Shown in pieces: positions 8,212-17,100 of a DNA stretch of 64,000 nt. The number at the start of each line of letters is the position of its first letter. Position 1 is the first letter of the stretch. The translations under genes and the position numbers were made by a program. The notes beneath the pieces were generated by a model, which was not told the origin of the DNA, did no database searches, and was given only the letters and a program-made list of their open reading frames with translations. The stretch is from Sphingobacteriaceae bacterium (GTDB taxonomy: Bacteria > Bacteroidota > Bacteroidia > Sphingobacteriales > Sphingobacteriaceae): contig CAHJWG010000006.1 in the NCBI GenBank assembly GCA_903642215.1, positions 160,261 through 224,260 of the forward strand. The letters are read 5' to 3'.

Positions 8212-9438
8212 TTAAACTTTTAAACCTAATCCTGTTACATATCCTTTGTTTGGCGTACTGTTTTCGAAGCGGCAGTTTTTTAACAGCTCTTCTAAAGCCT
8301 GCTTAATTTGCTGCCGGTTTGCCGGTGCAGCTTTGCGGATTTCCTCAAAAGTTGTTCTTGGCTTTTGTGTGTATTCAATCAGCTGATCGTAATTAGCGGG
8401 TTGCGGAAACTGGCTGATACTGCTTTTAGCATCCATTTTTTTGTATGGCCAGTAATTCCAGCCGATGTTGTTTTTTTCCAGTAATTCTCTAAAACCTTTA
8501 ATCCATTCATCTTTATTTTCACCGGTTTCACCGATATAAATCGGTACGTTATTTTTATCCCGGAAATCGACATATTTCTGGATCACTTCCTGCTTTACTT
8601 CTGTCCAATAAGTGTGAAAAGTGTAAACTAATTTCTGGTCGAACGGCGTACCGAAAACACTGAAATTGCCGTCCCACTGTGCGCCGCCCAAAAAGATCAA
8701 ATGGTTTTTATCCACAGTTCTGATTTCTTTGGTGATCTTTTTATAAAGCGGTTCTAATAAGGGGTTCAGTTTTGAAGCATCAAAATAATGTGCAATCGGT
8801 TCGTTCAGCAAATCATAACCCATAATAATCGGTTCATTTTTATAACGATCTGCAATTTTTTTCCAGATGCTGATGGTTAGCTGCTGGCTTTGTTCATTTT
8901 CAAACAAAAACGGATAACCAAAACCATCATCAATATTATCTCCGGTTTGGCCGCCCGGCGCGCAGTGCATATCCAAAATCAAATAAATATTCTCTTTTTT
9001 ACTCCACTTAATCAACTTGTCCAGCAATATAAAACCACGGTTTTCATCTGTACTGCCGAGGTAAGTTTCGTTGGTAAAAAGCCGGTAATTAAAAGGCACG
9101 CGAATCGAATTCATCCCGGTACTTTTTAAATAACGGATATCACCTTCGGTAATATAATTATCCAGGTACTTCTGCCAGAAATCTTTAGCTGCATCCGGCC
9201 CGATTACTTCGGTAATGGCTTCATTAATCAACTTCGGCGATGAAACATCTTTAAACTTAAACATATAACCTTCCGGCACCATCCAGTTACCCAGGTTTGT
9301 CCCTTTTAAAAGCATCGGTTTACCATCGGTGCCGATAATTTCCTTTCCGCTTACACCTATAAATTTTTGCTGTGCTTCAACCTTAAAAAAGCCAAAAGCA
9401 ATTAGTAAAAAGCATAATCTGATCAATGGTTTATTCAT
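8212..9438 (-). CDS. GH5-family glucanase, secreted
   Basis: This 408-aa protein has a signal peptide ending near VEAQQ and a GH5 TIM barrel. The acid/base glutamate is E213 in YDLLNEP and the nucleophile is E304 in YIGETGENK. The conserved RVPFNY strand and the DMHCAPGGQTG loop are also visible; that loop resembles exo-beta-1,3-glucanase-type GH5 members (DxHxAPGxQ). It acts in the periplasm or outside the cell on beta-glucan. With GH30 and GH16 encoded upstream on the same strand, the set points to beta-1,3/1,6-glucan such as laminarin or fungal wall glucan. A cytochrome gene separates it from GH30, only 37 bp upstream. Confidence 0.8.
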   Translation of the reverse strand: MNKPLIRLCFLLIAFGFFKVEAQQKFIGVSGKEIIGTDGKPMLLKGTNLGNWMVPEGYMFKFKDVSSPKLINEAITEVIGPDAAKDFWQKYLDNYITEGDIRYLKSTGMNSIRVPFNYRLFTNETYLGSTDENRGFILLDKLIKWSKKENIYLILDMHCAPGGQTGDNIDDGFGYPFLFENEQSQQLTISIWKKIADRYKNEPIIMGYDLLNEPIAHYFDASKLNPLLEPLYKKITKEIRTVDKNHLIFLGGAQWDGNFSVFGTPFDQKLVYTFHTYWTEVKQEVIQKYVDFRDKNNVPIYIGETGENKDEWIKGFRELLEKNNIGWNYWPYKKMDAKSSISQFPQPANYDQLIEYTQKPRTTFEEIRKAAPANRQQIKQALEELLKNCRFENSTPNKGYVTGLGLKV

Positions 9439-9475
9439 TTTTTATTGAGTGAACAGTAAATTTTTAACTATTACT

Positions 9476-10720
9476 TTAGTTGGAATTCGGATTGATATCT
9501 TTTAAAAAAGCAAGTATTTTTTCTGATTCCTTTGGATAAATGGTGATATGATGTGTGCGCACGAGGTAAGGAACCGCCGTTTTTTTACCGGAAGTTTGCA
9601 CTGTAATTGCACCGGAGGGTTTCGCCGGCATGTGGCAATCGATACAATTTTGTTTGATAACAGCATTTAAACCGGGTGTGTTTTTAGTAAAACTATGGAT
9701 GCTGTTTTTATGGCAGTTTATACAACGCTGCGAATACAAAACCAGGTTTACCCTTTCATTATTATGCGAATTGTGGCAGGTAGCACAATCCATATTGGAT
9801 TTTATAAAACATTGGCTAACAGCCAATAACTGTGTTTGATTACCATGCACATCCAGTTTAGTTGGGTTTGTGCTACCATGATACAATTCAACTTCTTTAA
9901 ATTTTGCCAGGGTATCGCCGGGTTTAAAAGCAAAAGCCGTTATCAACATAGTTTCTTTATTACCCGAATGGCAAACGGCACACATATCAATTTTTTGCTG
10001 CCTGTACAGAGAGTTATAAGTTTTGATATACCGCGCAATTTTTTCGTCGGGAAACTCGGTATGGTAACTTACATGATTGGCAGACGGGCCGTGGCAGCGT
10101 TCGCAATCAATACTTAAAACCATTGATTTTTTGTCCAGCTCCTCTACCCTTTGCAAACTTTGGCTTTGCTGCGGCAGCACTTCAATGTAAGAGCTATGGC
10201 ATTCAAAACACCTGCGGGTTATCACTCTGTTAAAATCAACTGTGCTGCTATCGTAACCCGGACTGTTAGTCCAGCTGTGCAAAGCATTGAAATAAGACAT
10301 CGGCAACTGATAAACCTGATTTCCTTTCCAATACAAGTAGGTTTCGCCTTTAACACCACCGAAAGTAATATCAAAACGATGCGCTTCAAATTCCTTATTA
10401 TTTTTATAAGCAACCTGGTAGAAGCCGCCTTTTCGTTTTTCCATCACCACTTTTAACAGGTTATTAAACTGAAAAACGTTACTATTTTTAGCAAAGCTGC
10501 CATGGATATTACGGGCCGATGCTAAACCGGAAGCCTGATAATGTGCGGTTTGCAGATAAGAACTGTAAATATCCTGATGGCACTTTTTACAACTTGCAGA
10601 ACCGGCATATACCTGCCCGCGCGGATCTTTTTGCTGATCCTGATTAAAGCATTGTGAAAAGATAAGAACCAGCGAAACTAAAAAAAACAGCAACAGCAGT
10701 AAAGTTCTTTTACCTTTCAT
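9476..10720 (-). CDS. Seven-haem c-type cytochrome, secreted or membrane-anchored
   Basis: This 414-aa protein has an N-terminal hydrophobic segment (residues 5-22) and seven CXXCH haem-attachment motifs: CKKCH, CFECH, CERCH, CAVCH, CATCH, CINCH and CIDCH. Spacing is irregular, unlike octahaem nitrite reductase or classic decahaem proteins, but like the cytochrome-c554-type multihaem group. A Cys at position ~24 (FSQC) could be a lipid anchor, although it fits a lipobox poorly. It would carry out electron transfer in the periplasm or at the surface. It lies between a GH5 and a GH30 gene on the same strand, with no cytochrome maturation genes nearby. Its link to glucan use is unexplained. Confidence 0.8.
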   Translation of the reverse strand: MKGKRTLLLLLFFLVSLVLIFSQCFNQDQQKDPRGQVYAGSASCKKCHQDIYSSYLQTAHYQASGLASARNIHGSFAKNSNVFQFNNLLKVVMEKRKGGFYQVAYKNNKEFEAHRFDITFGGVKGETYLYWKGNQVYQLPMSYFNALHSWTNSPGYDSSTVDFNRVITRRCFECHSSYIEVLPQQSQSLQRVEELDKKSMVLSIDCERCHGPSANHVSYHTEFPDEKIARYIKTYNSLYRQQKIDMCAVCHSGNKETMLITAFAFKPGDTLAKFKEVELYHGSTNPTKLDVHGNQTQLLAVSQCFIKSNMDCATCHNSHNNERVNLVLYSQRCINCHKNSIHSFTKNTPGLNAVIKQNCIDCHMPAKPSGAITVQTSGKKTAVPYLVRTHHITIYPKESEKILAFLKDINPNSN

Positions 10721-10723
10721 TTT

Positions 10724-10745
10724 TTATGCCTTAAAAACAGCATCT
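10724..10745 (-). repeat. Iterated motif copy (GCTGTTTTTA form), minus orientation
   Basis: The plus strand contains TAAAAACAGC at 10732-10741, flanked by ATGCCT and ATC. It sits in the 40-bp spacer between the GH30 stop and the cytochrome start. Confidence 0.75.
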
Positions 10746-10760
10746 GATTACGCAAGTAAA

Positions 10761-12221
10761 TTATTCAATTACCAGGGTAGAAATGGAATGCGGCAAGCTG
10801 CTTGCTGCTGCTGCATTGCCTGAAACAGCCAGATTATAATCTACTTTTTTATCTGACAGGTTTAGAACGATCACTGCAATTTTGCCATCAGTGTTGATAA
10901 AAGCGGTATTTTGCAAACCGCTGCGGCTGGAAGAACTTGCAATTCTTTTGGCACCCGGCCGTACAAATTTCGAAAAATGCCCCAGGTAATAATAGCTGTT
11001 GGTGTAATGCAGTTCGCCGGTTTTGGTATCAGCAATAATGGGCGCATAGCAAAAGTTACCAACGTGGTTAGGGCCGCCTTTTTCGTCTAACAAAATATTC
11101 CAATCCGTCCAGCCGGTTGTACCGGCATTAAAATCGTTAACTAAAGAATTACCGTACCTTTCGCCCAAACCCCAGTCGTTAATTTTAGCATAATCAAATC
11201 TTTCTACACAACCTTCTGTAAACATGATGTTTGCATTCGGGAACGCTTCATGAACCCTTTCAACATTAACAAACTGCGGCTGGCCGCCGGCCCAGGTTTC
11301 GTACCAGTGATAAGCAATCCCCCAAACATATTTTGCAGTTTCCGGGTCTTCTAAAATCGTACTTGCACGCTGGTAAACCAAATCGCGGTTATGATCCCAG
11401 GCCATCAGTTTTTTACCGGAGTAACCTGCTTTTTGTAAAGCTGGCCCTAAAAATCCTTTAATAAAATCCCGTTCCTCATCCGCAGTATAAACACAGGATT
11501 CCCAGGGTTGCGTGGCCATTGGTTCGTTTTCTACCGATAAACCCCAGATCGGAATACCTATTTTTTCGTAAGTACTGATAAATTTTACGTAAAAATTTGC
11601 CCAAGCCTGTCGGTATTGCGGCAGTAAATGGCCGCCGTGCAGCACATCGTTATTAGTTTTCATAAATGCCGGCGGACTCCACGGTGTGGCAAATAAATTT
11701 ATTTTACCGCCTGCCGCAGCCATCACCTGCTTGATAAAAGGGATCCGGTACTGCTCATCATGCTTCACATTAAATGATTTCAGCTCGGTATCGCCCTTTT
11801 TAATGTAACTGTAGCTCCCGCTCGAAAAATCGCAGCTCTGGATATTTGTTCTGGCAAGCGTGTAACCAATACCTTTATCGGTACTGTAATATGCCTGCAA
11901 AATTTCCTGCTGTTTATTTTTCGGGAGTTTAAAAAAGGTTTCTGCGGAAGCATCTGTTAACGCGCCGCCAATTCCTACAAAAGACTGAAACGTTTTGGAA
12001 GGATCAACAAAAATACAAATCTCTGTTTCTACCGGTTGCGGTTTAGGCTGAAAAGCAAGCGTTTCTGTTTTAGAAATTTTGTACTCGGTATTTTGAGCGG
12101 TTGTGTAAACCGTTACCGTTTTATTGGCAGTAAAAAAAGCAGGCCGGGTTTGTGCTTCAACCCTGAATAAAGTACTTAAACAAAGCAATCCGGAAAGTAA
12201 TATAACGTAATTTTTTTTCAT
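10761..12221 (-). CDS. GH30-family glycosidase (beta-1,6-glucanase/glucosylceramidase-like), secreted
   Basis: This 486-aa protein has a signal peptide cleaved near RVEAQT. The GH30 barrel runs from about residue 80, with GGALTDASAETF near its start. The acid/base is E233 in SVENEP and the nucleophile is E336 in MFTEGC; a short C-terminal beta domain ends the protein. GH30 members include beta-1,6-glucanases and glucosylceramidases. The neighbouring GH16 and GH5 genes favour beta-1,6-glucan side chains. A longer frame to 12299 exists, but its extra 26 residues are charged and would precede the signal peptide, so the ATG at 12221 is preferred. The 77-bp spacer to GH16 contains an inverted pair of iterated motifs. 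Confidence 0.85.
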   Translation of the reverse strand: MKKNYVILLSGLLCLSTLFRVEAQTRPAFFTANKTVTVYTTAQNTEYKISKTETLAFQPKPQPVETEICIFVDPSKTFQSFVGIGGALTDASAETFFKLPKNKQQEILQAYYSTDKGIGYTLARTNIQSCDFSSGSYSYIKKGDTELKSFNVKHDEQYRIPFIKQVMAAAGGKINLFATPWSPPAFMKTNNDVLHGGHLLPQYRQAWANFYVKFISTYEKIGIPIWGLSVENEPMATQPWESCVYTADEERDFIKGFLGPALQKAGYSGKKLMAWDHNRDLVYQRASTILEDPETAKYVWGIAYHWYETWAGGQPQFVNVERVHEAFPNANIMFTEGCVERFDYAKINDWGLGERYGNSLVNDFNAGTTGWTDWNILLDEKGGPNHVGNFCYAPIIADTKTGELHYTNSYYYLGHFSKFVRPGAKRIASSSSRSGLQNTAFINTDGKIAVIVLNLSDKKVDYNLAVSGNAAAASSLPHSISTLVIE

Positions 12222-12252
12222 GAAAAGGTAATTAATATTTGGGGTTTTAATA

Positions 12253-12299
12253 CTGATACTTCTTTTAACACTAAATTTTTTATACGGTAAAAGAAGCAT
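12253..12299. repeat. Inverted pair of iterated motifs in the GH30/GH16 spacer
   Basis: A plus-oriented variant GATACTTCTTTTAAC (12254-12268) is followed after about 17 bp by the minus-oriented GGTAAAAGAAGCATT (12286-12299). The two can pair over about 14 bp with two mismatches, giving a hairpin in the GH16-GH30 transcript. The second copy ends at the GH16 stop codon. Confidence 0.7.
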
Positions 12300-13159
12300 T
12301 ATTTCTCAATCATTTTATAATAATGGATATAATCTACCTGCATGGTAACCGGGAAGATACTGTCGTCGGTTCCCTTTGTACCGCCCCAATCTCCGCCAAC
12401 GGCAACATTTAGCAACAGGTGAAAACGCTTATCAAAAGGCCATTCTGCACTGCCGGTATTATCGTTTACATAAGTTAAAACCAGCACATCATCCACGTAA
12501 CCTTTTATGGCAAAAGGTGTCCAGTCAATACGATACAAATGATACTTTAAAAAAGCATCATCTACTGTTTTTACACCTGTTTTTTGATTGTTTTGTTTAA
12601 AATTATACATGCCGGTATGTGCCGTTACATGGATTACATTCGGGTCGTAACCAACATGTTCCATGATGTCAAATTCGCCGGAGTTTGGCCAGTTGCCGTA
12701 GGCAAAATCAGTAGGCAGCATCCAGATTGCCGGCCAGGTTCCTTTCCCGGCAGGTAATTTGGCTTTAACTTCAATCCTGCCGTATAAAAAATCGAATTTG
12801 TTTTTAGTAACCATACGGCTCGACGTATAATTTTTGCCGTTAAAACTTTCTTTACGTGCCGTAATAGTTAAATTACCGTTGCCAACACTGGCATTATCAA
12901 CCGAGTTGGTGTAATATTCCAGTTCGTTATTTCCCCAACCGTTACCACCGAGATCATAACTCCATTTTGTTGTATCCGGCTTTCCGGCGTAATTAAATTC
13001 TTCTGCCCAAAAAGGCGCAGGTTCAAAAGTCCAGCCTTTATCAACAATAGCTATTGTTGTGTTAGCGGATTGCGGTATATCCTTTTTGTCTGAACATGAT
13101 AAAATTGCTATCACCGATAACGTTGCTCCTAAAAGCATTAAGCTGTAATTACATTTCAT
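12299..13159 (-). CDS. GH16 beta-1,3-glucanase (laminarinase), lipoprotein
   Basis: This 286-aa protein starts with a lipoprotein signal (AILSC, lipidated C22). It then has the GH16 beta-sandwich with the bulged active-site motif GEFDIMEH: nucleophile E162, D164, acid/base E167. That EXDXXE form is typical of laminarinases. WPAIWMLP and the FHLLLNVAVGGDW strand are also family hallmarks. It is probably at the cell surface or periplasm and cleaves internal beta-1,3-glucan bonds. The start at 13159 (MKCNYS) gives a normal lipoprotein signal; an in-frame ATG at 13168 is equally possible, while the frame to 13210 adds a non-signal-like extension. It is the first gene of the glucan set, and no SusCD pair accompanies it. 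Confidence 0.88.
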   Translation of the reverse strand: MKCNYSLMLLGATLSVIAILSCSDKKDIPQSANTTIAIVDKGWTFEPAPFWAEEFNYAGKPDTTKWSYDLGGNGWGNNELEYYTNSVDNASVGNGNLTITARKESFNGKNYTSSRMVTKNKFDFLYGRIEVKAKLPAGKGTWPAIWMLPTDFAYGNWPNSGEFDIMEHVGYDPNVIHVTAHTGMYNFKQNNQKTGVKTVDDAFLKYHLYRIDWTPFAIKGYVDDVLVLTYVNDNTGSAEWPFDKRFHLLLNVAVGGDWGGTKGTDDSIFPVTMQVDYIHYYKMIEK

Positions 13160-13326
13160 TTTAAACATAAAATTTAAAGCTGCCGGCATTACCGATTGAA
13201 GTATTAGCAACCAAGAATATCAAATGCAGCTGATTTAACAATTTTAAAAAAGTGATTTATAAGGTAAAGGTTGCCCTGCCCTTTAACTGATGTAAAGTTA
13301 TAAATGTTAGGCTATTAAAAGATGCC

Positions 13327-13344
13327 GGTGCTTCTTTTAGCACC
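13327..13344 (+). repeat. Iterated motif copy that is also a perfect short hairpin
   Basis: Reads GGTGCTTCTTTTAGCACC: the outer six bases on each side are perfectly complementary around TCTTTT. It lies 13 bp beyond the stop codon of the GreA-like gene. It could act as a weak transcript-end structure, although no T-run follows on the gene's strand. Confidence 0.6.
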
Positions 13345-13356
13345 TAAAATTCGGCA

Positions 13357-13806
13357 TCAGGAAATTTTTAAAATAGTGAAAGTTTTTTGGTTAAGCGTAA
13401 CAACATCTCCGGCCTTTTTACCTTTGAGCTGTAAACCGATCGGCGAAGCCACAGAAATGGCATAATATTTTTTTTCGTTGATAAACAAAGCACCGGCACT
13501 TACAGCCAGATAAAAGCTTTCCTGATCGGTTTCTACCAAACTTCCCGGTTGTGCCACCGAATGCGTTCCTTCGGGATTGATCTGCTGCAGCAATGCCTGC
13601 AACTTGCGTGCTTCTAAAAGCTGCCTGCTGTTAAGGTCGATTTCCTGCTGCATCATTGCCCGGCCGGTTTCGTACTTATCGCCTGCGCTGCTTTTGGTAT
13701 CATTTTCTGAGGCTTTACGCGCTTCGGCAATTGCAGTTTCGGCATCAATAATGCGGTTTAAAATCTGTTCGGCACAAAGCTGGTAAAGTTGCTGTTTAAT
13801 CTGCAC
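13357..13806 (-). CDS. GreA/GreB C-terminal-domain-like protein
   Basis: This 149-aa protein has an N-terminal coiled-coil-like helical half containing SSAGDKYETGRAMM. It is followed by a GreA C-terminal-type beta domain with the signature SPIGLQLKGKKAGDVV. True GreA proteins have an N-terminal finger that reaches the RNA polymerase secondary channel. Here the N-terminal half is not a clear GreA finger, so an anti-pausing role is uncertain. Many Bacteroidota carry this small relative. The start is a GTG at 13806; no ATG is available upstream. It is monocistronic on the minus strand. Confidence 0.7.
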   Translation of the reverse strand: MQIKQQLYQLCAEQILNRIIDAETAIAEARKASENDTKSSAGDKYETGRAMMQQEIDLNSRQLLEARKLQALLQQINPEGTHSVAQPGSLVETDQESFYLAVSAGALFINEKKYYAISVASPIGLQLKGKKAGDVVTLNQKTFTILKIS

Positions 13807-13900
13807 TGTAAGAATTTAAAGGTTTACAAAGATGACAAATCTTCACGGAAAACATTTTGCAGGTTTGATTAGTTAAAAATACATCCTTAAAAAAAGCATT

Positions 13901-14128
13901 ATGTACACAAATTCATTTCAAAACTCGGCAGCACCTGATCCGGAAATTACACCGCAACCAATGCCGGAAGAGAATCCGACACCGGAAATCCCGACAGAAG
14001 ACCCGGCACCTTTACGTTCTCCGGAATTCCCGGAACCTGATCTTTTTCCGAGTGAAAATCCGGTTCCGAATATCCAGCCGGAATATCCCGGAACGCCGGC
14101 CTCATCACCGGAAATCCAGCGTTTCTGA
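13901..14128 (+). CDS. Small Pro/Glu-rich protein of unknown function
   Basis: This 75-aa protein is built from irregular P-E-x-P and N-P-x-P segments, with about a third of residues Pro and many Glu. It has no membrane segment or signal peptide, and I recognise no family. Support for it being real: the ATG is preceded by an A-rich leader, the frame is open throughout, and a strong hairpin terminator starts 13 bp after its stop. The antisense frame is also open (Gly/Ser-rich), a mirror effect of the biased composition. Probably an extended, intrinsically disordered polypeptide. Confidence 0.5.
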   Translation: MYTNSFQNSAAPDPEITPQPMPEENPTPEIPTEDPAPLRSPEFPEPDLFPSENPVPNIQPEYPGTPASSPEIQRF

Positions 14129-14141
14129 TTTAACAACCCAC

Positions 14142-14176
14142 AAAAAAAGCGGTTAATTAAACTAACCGCTTTTTTT
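14142..14176. terminator. Bidirectional rho-independent terminator
   Basis: A perfect inverted repeat of AGCGGTTA and TAACCGCT is flanked by seven A on the left and seven T on the right, with a 7-nt loop. It serves the Pro/Glu-rich gene on the plus strand and the convergent peptidase gene on the minus strand. Confidence 0.9.
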
Positions 14177-14177
14177 A

Positions 14178-14194
14178 TGCCGTAAAAGAAGCAT
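14178..14194 (-). repeat. Iterated motif copy (GCTTCTTTTA core), minus orientation
   Basis: The plus strand reads TGCCGTAAAAGAAGCAT. It is squeezed between the terminator and the stop codon of the convergent peptidase gene. Confidence 0.75.
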
Positions 14195-17100
14195 TACCAG
14201 CCGGGCGCAAAGGTTAAACCGAATACCGGCTTTTGCACATCGGTGCGCTGAAAAGGAACGGCTAAATAAGGTTCCAGCACAAAAGCCCCAAAAATGTTAA
14301 CCCGCAAAGAAATACCGGTTGACATAGCCGGCACACGGTTGTAACCGCTTGGATAAACCAGCTGGCCAAAACGACTGTAAACCGGGTTTCCGGTGGCATC
14401 TGTTAAATACTGGTTGGCATCAGGTTCTTTTTTAAAGGAGATTTTATCACCGCCGTTCCAGGCCAAACCGGCATCAAAAAAGAAATTTAGTTCGGAGAAA
14501 AGAAATTTTGATTTGATCTGCGAAAGCTTTTCCGGGCCGGTAAACGGCAGCCGGACTTCAAAATTTACGACTGCATTACGGCTTCCCTGTAATTGATCGA
14601 TGGTGAAATTTCCTTTATTTCTCGCATTATTTTTATAAAAACTGTTGGCTTCGTAACCTCTAATCAAATACGGATAACCGATAAACAGCGGAAATAATTC
14701 CTGGCTGCTGTTACCCAAACGGCCATAACCGTAAATACGGCCGGCAAAAGTAAACGGCTTTGTCCTAACATATTTCCGCAGATCTATGGTTGGTGCCAAA
14801 AACTTGTAATCGCCAACATTTCCTTCTAAACCGATACGATAACGGTAACCGGCCAGCGGCGAGGCAACACCGAAATAAGAATTATCACCAACTAAAGCCG
14901 TGTTTAACTGGTATAAAGTAAAAGGCATCAAATCATAACCGGTTTCATTACGGTATTGCGCCCTCGAAATTTTGTTATGCTCAGAATATAAACCGCTTGT
15001 AGGCGTGATAAAGTTATTTTGCGTAGTGTAATTATAGTAGGTACTGTAACGATCTACGCGGTAATAATAATGGGAAGCGCCGGTGCCAAACTCGATCCGG
15101 GTAACTTTTGAGAATGGATAAGAGGTAAAAGCCTGCAAACCATCCTGAAAGGTACGCGTAATATCATACCGGGATTCGTAAACGCTGGTTGGCTTGTTAT
15201 TTACGCTTGCGGTGGTTAATCCTTGCTGATAAGTTGCGTATTGAAAAGGAATATGAGAGGCACTCAGGCCGAAATTCCACCTGCCCTGCTGGTTAATGTA
15301 GGCCAACTGTGCACCAAAATCATAAATCTGTCCGTTGATAGCTGCGCCGGCATAAATCTGGTTCCGGCCAACAATATCGCTGAATAAACCCTGGATACCG
15401 CTTGCCAAACCTGCGCCGTAACGGCTAACACCTGCCCCAACGCCGCTGCTCGACAAATAATCCAGCTTAAATTGTGGTTTAAAAGGTATATTATGAATAG
15501 AATCTGCCGGGATTTTTTGATAAGCCAAAAAGTTGTTCAGATTCGTATTGATTAAATCCACCCCGACAGATTTTGGCGGCGGAAGCATGGCTGCATCAAA
15601 ATTAATCGCCTGGTTTTCTACTGCTATTGGTTTAAAATCAGAAGCTTTAGCATTATAAATCGTATATTTTTGAGAACGGTAATAAGAATAAACCACATCA
15701 TCATGCGCGGATAAACTCAATGCCGGAGAAAACTCGGTAATACCGGAAATCCCGGTGAAAAGATTGGTTAACTGTTCTGTTTTTGTACTTGCCAGATTGT
15801 AGCGGTACATATTGCGGAAACCATCACGGTTACTTAAAAAATAGATGGATTGATCATCCGCAGAAAAAGCCGGATTTAAATTATTGGCCCCGTTAAAAAC
15901 TTTGATATCGGTAGTTGTTTTAGCAGCTAAATCGTAAACGGCCAGGTTAAAAGGAATGGTTTGCCCTAACGATTGATCATAAGTGGTACGATCGCTGCTA
16001 AAAACAATTTTTTTACCGTTATGAGAAAAACTTGGCTGGTAATCGCTGTATTTATCGTTGGTTAGCTGCGTAACTTTTTTAGAAGGAATATTGTACAGGT
16101 ACAAATCGCTTTGTCCGTCGGCCAGTGCGTTAAACGCAATGTCATTACCGTTTGGCGACCAGGTTAAATTACTAAACTGCTTGGCTTTCCCCATCGAAAC
16201 TTCCTGCAAACTCCGGCCGGTTTGTACATCAACAATCAAAAGCTTGTTGCGGCCTTCGTTAAAAACACTGAAAGCAAAACGTTTTCCATCCGGCGACCAG
16301 GTTCCGGCAGATTCGATAAAGTTAAATTCATCAATATGCGTGTTGGAAACTTTGCTGGTTAACTTCCGCAAAATGCGCCCGGTTTTGGCATCCGCCAGAA
16401 AAAGATCTATGGTAAACAAGTTTTTTTCGGACAGAAAAGCAATGTATTTACCATCCGGACTAATCGCCGGGGCTACGTTCATTTTACCGCTGTTTTTATC
16501 ATCAATCACCCTAAAACCAACAGGCGTTTGCACAGAATCTTTTAGATAAGGTTTGTAAGTTGCTTCGATAGAATTTTTCCACAAACTGGATAACGTTTTT
16601 TCATCATAGCCAAACGTCCTGCGGATACCGTAATCCAAACCAAAACGTGCCGTGTTTTTAAAAAAAGGGACAATCACCGAATCGCCGTAGGTAGAACCCA
16701 TAAACGACCAGAATGCCTCGCCGTAACGGTAAGGGAAATACTTGCTGCTGTTGGTTAAATCCCTGAGGCTCGGGATATCATGATTAAGGTAAGCATCGCG
16801 CATCCACATCGAAGTGTAAGCATCTTTTTTACCGAGCGAAAGGTACTCGGCCATACCTTCAATCATCCATAACGGCAGGTTGCCGAGGTTCCCGATACTG
16901 CCATTGCCGGTTTCCGGATTGTTACCCAGCAAAACATGATATTGAAAAGCATGAACCAGCTCGTGGCCGATTACGTGGCGCGTGGTTTGGTTAGTTTCCA
17001 TCAGCGGCATCACCACGCGGTTTTTTAAACCTTCGGTAACACCGCCCGTTCCAACACCAATTTCGCCTTGGATGGCGGTAGTTTGCTCAAAATCAGGATG

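Noticed and set aside
13918..14136. Open frame of 72 codons on the minus strand, Gly/Ser-rich
   Set aside because: It is the mirror of the Pro/Glu-rich plus-strand gene; the A-rich leader and adjacent terminator support the plus strand.
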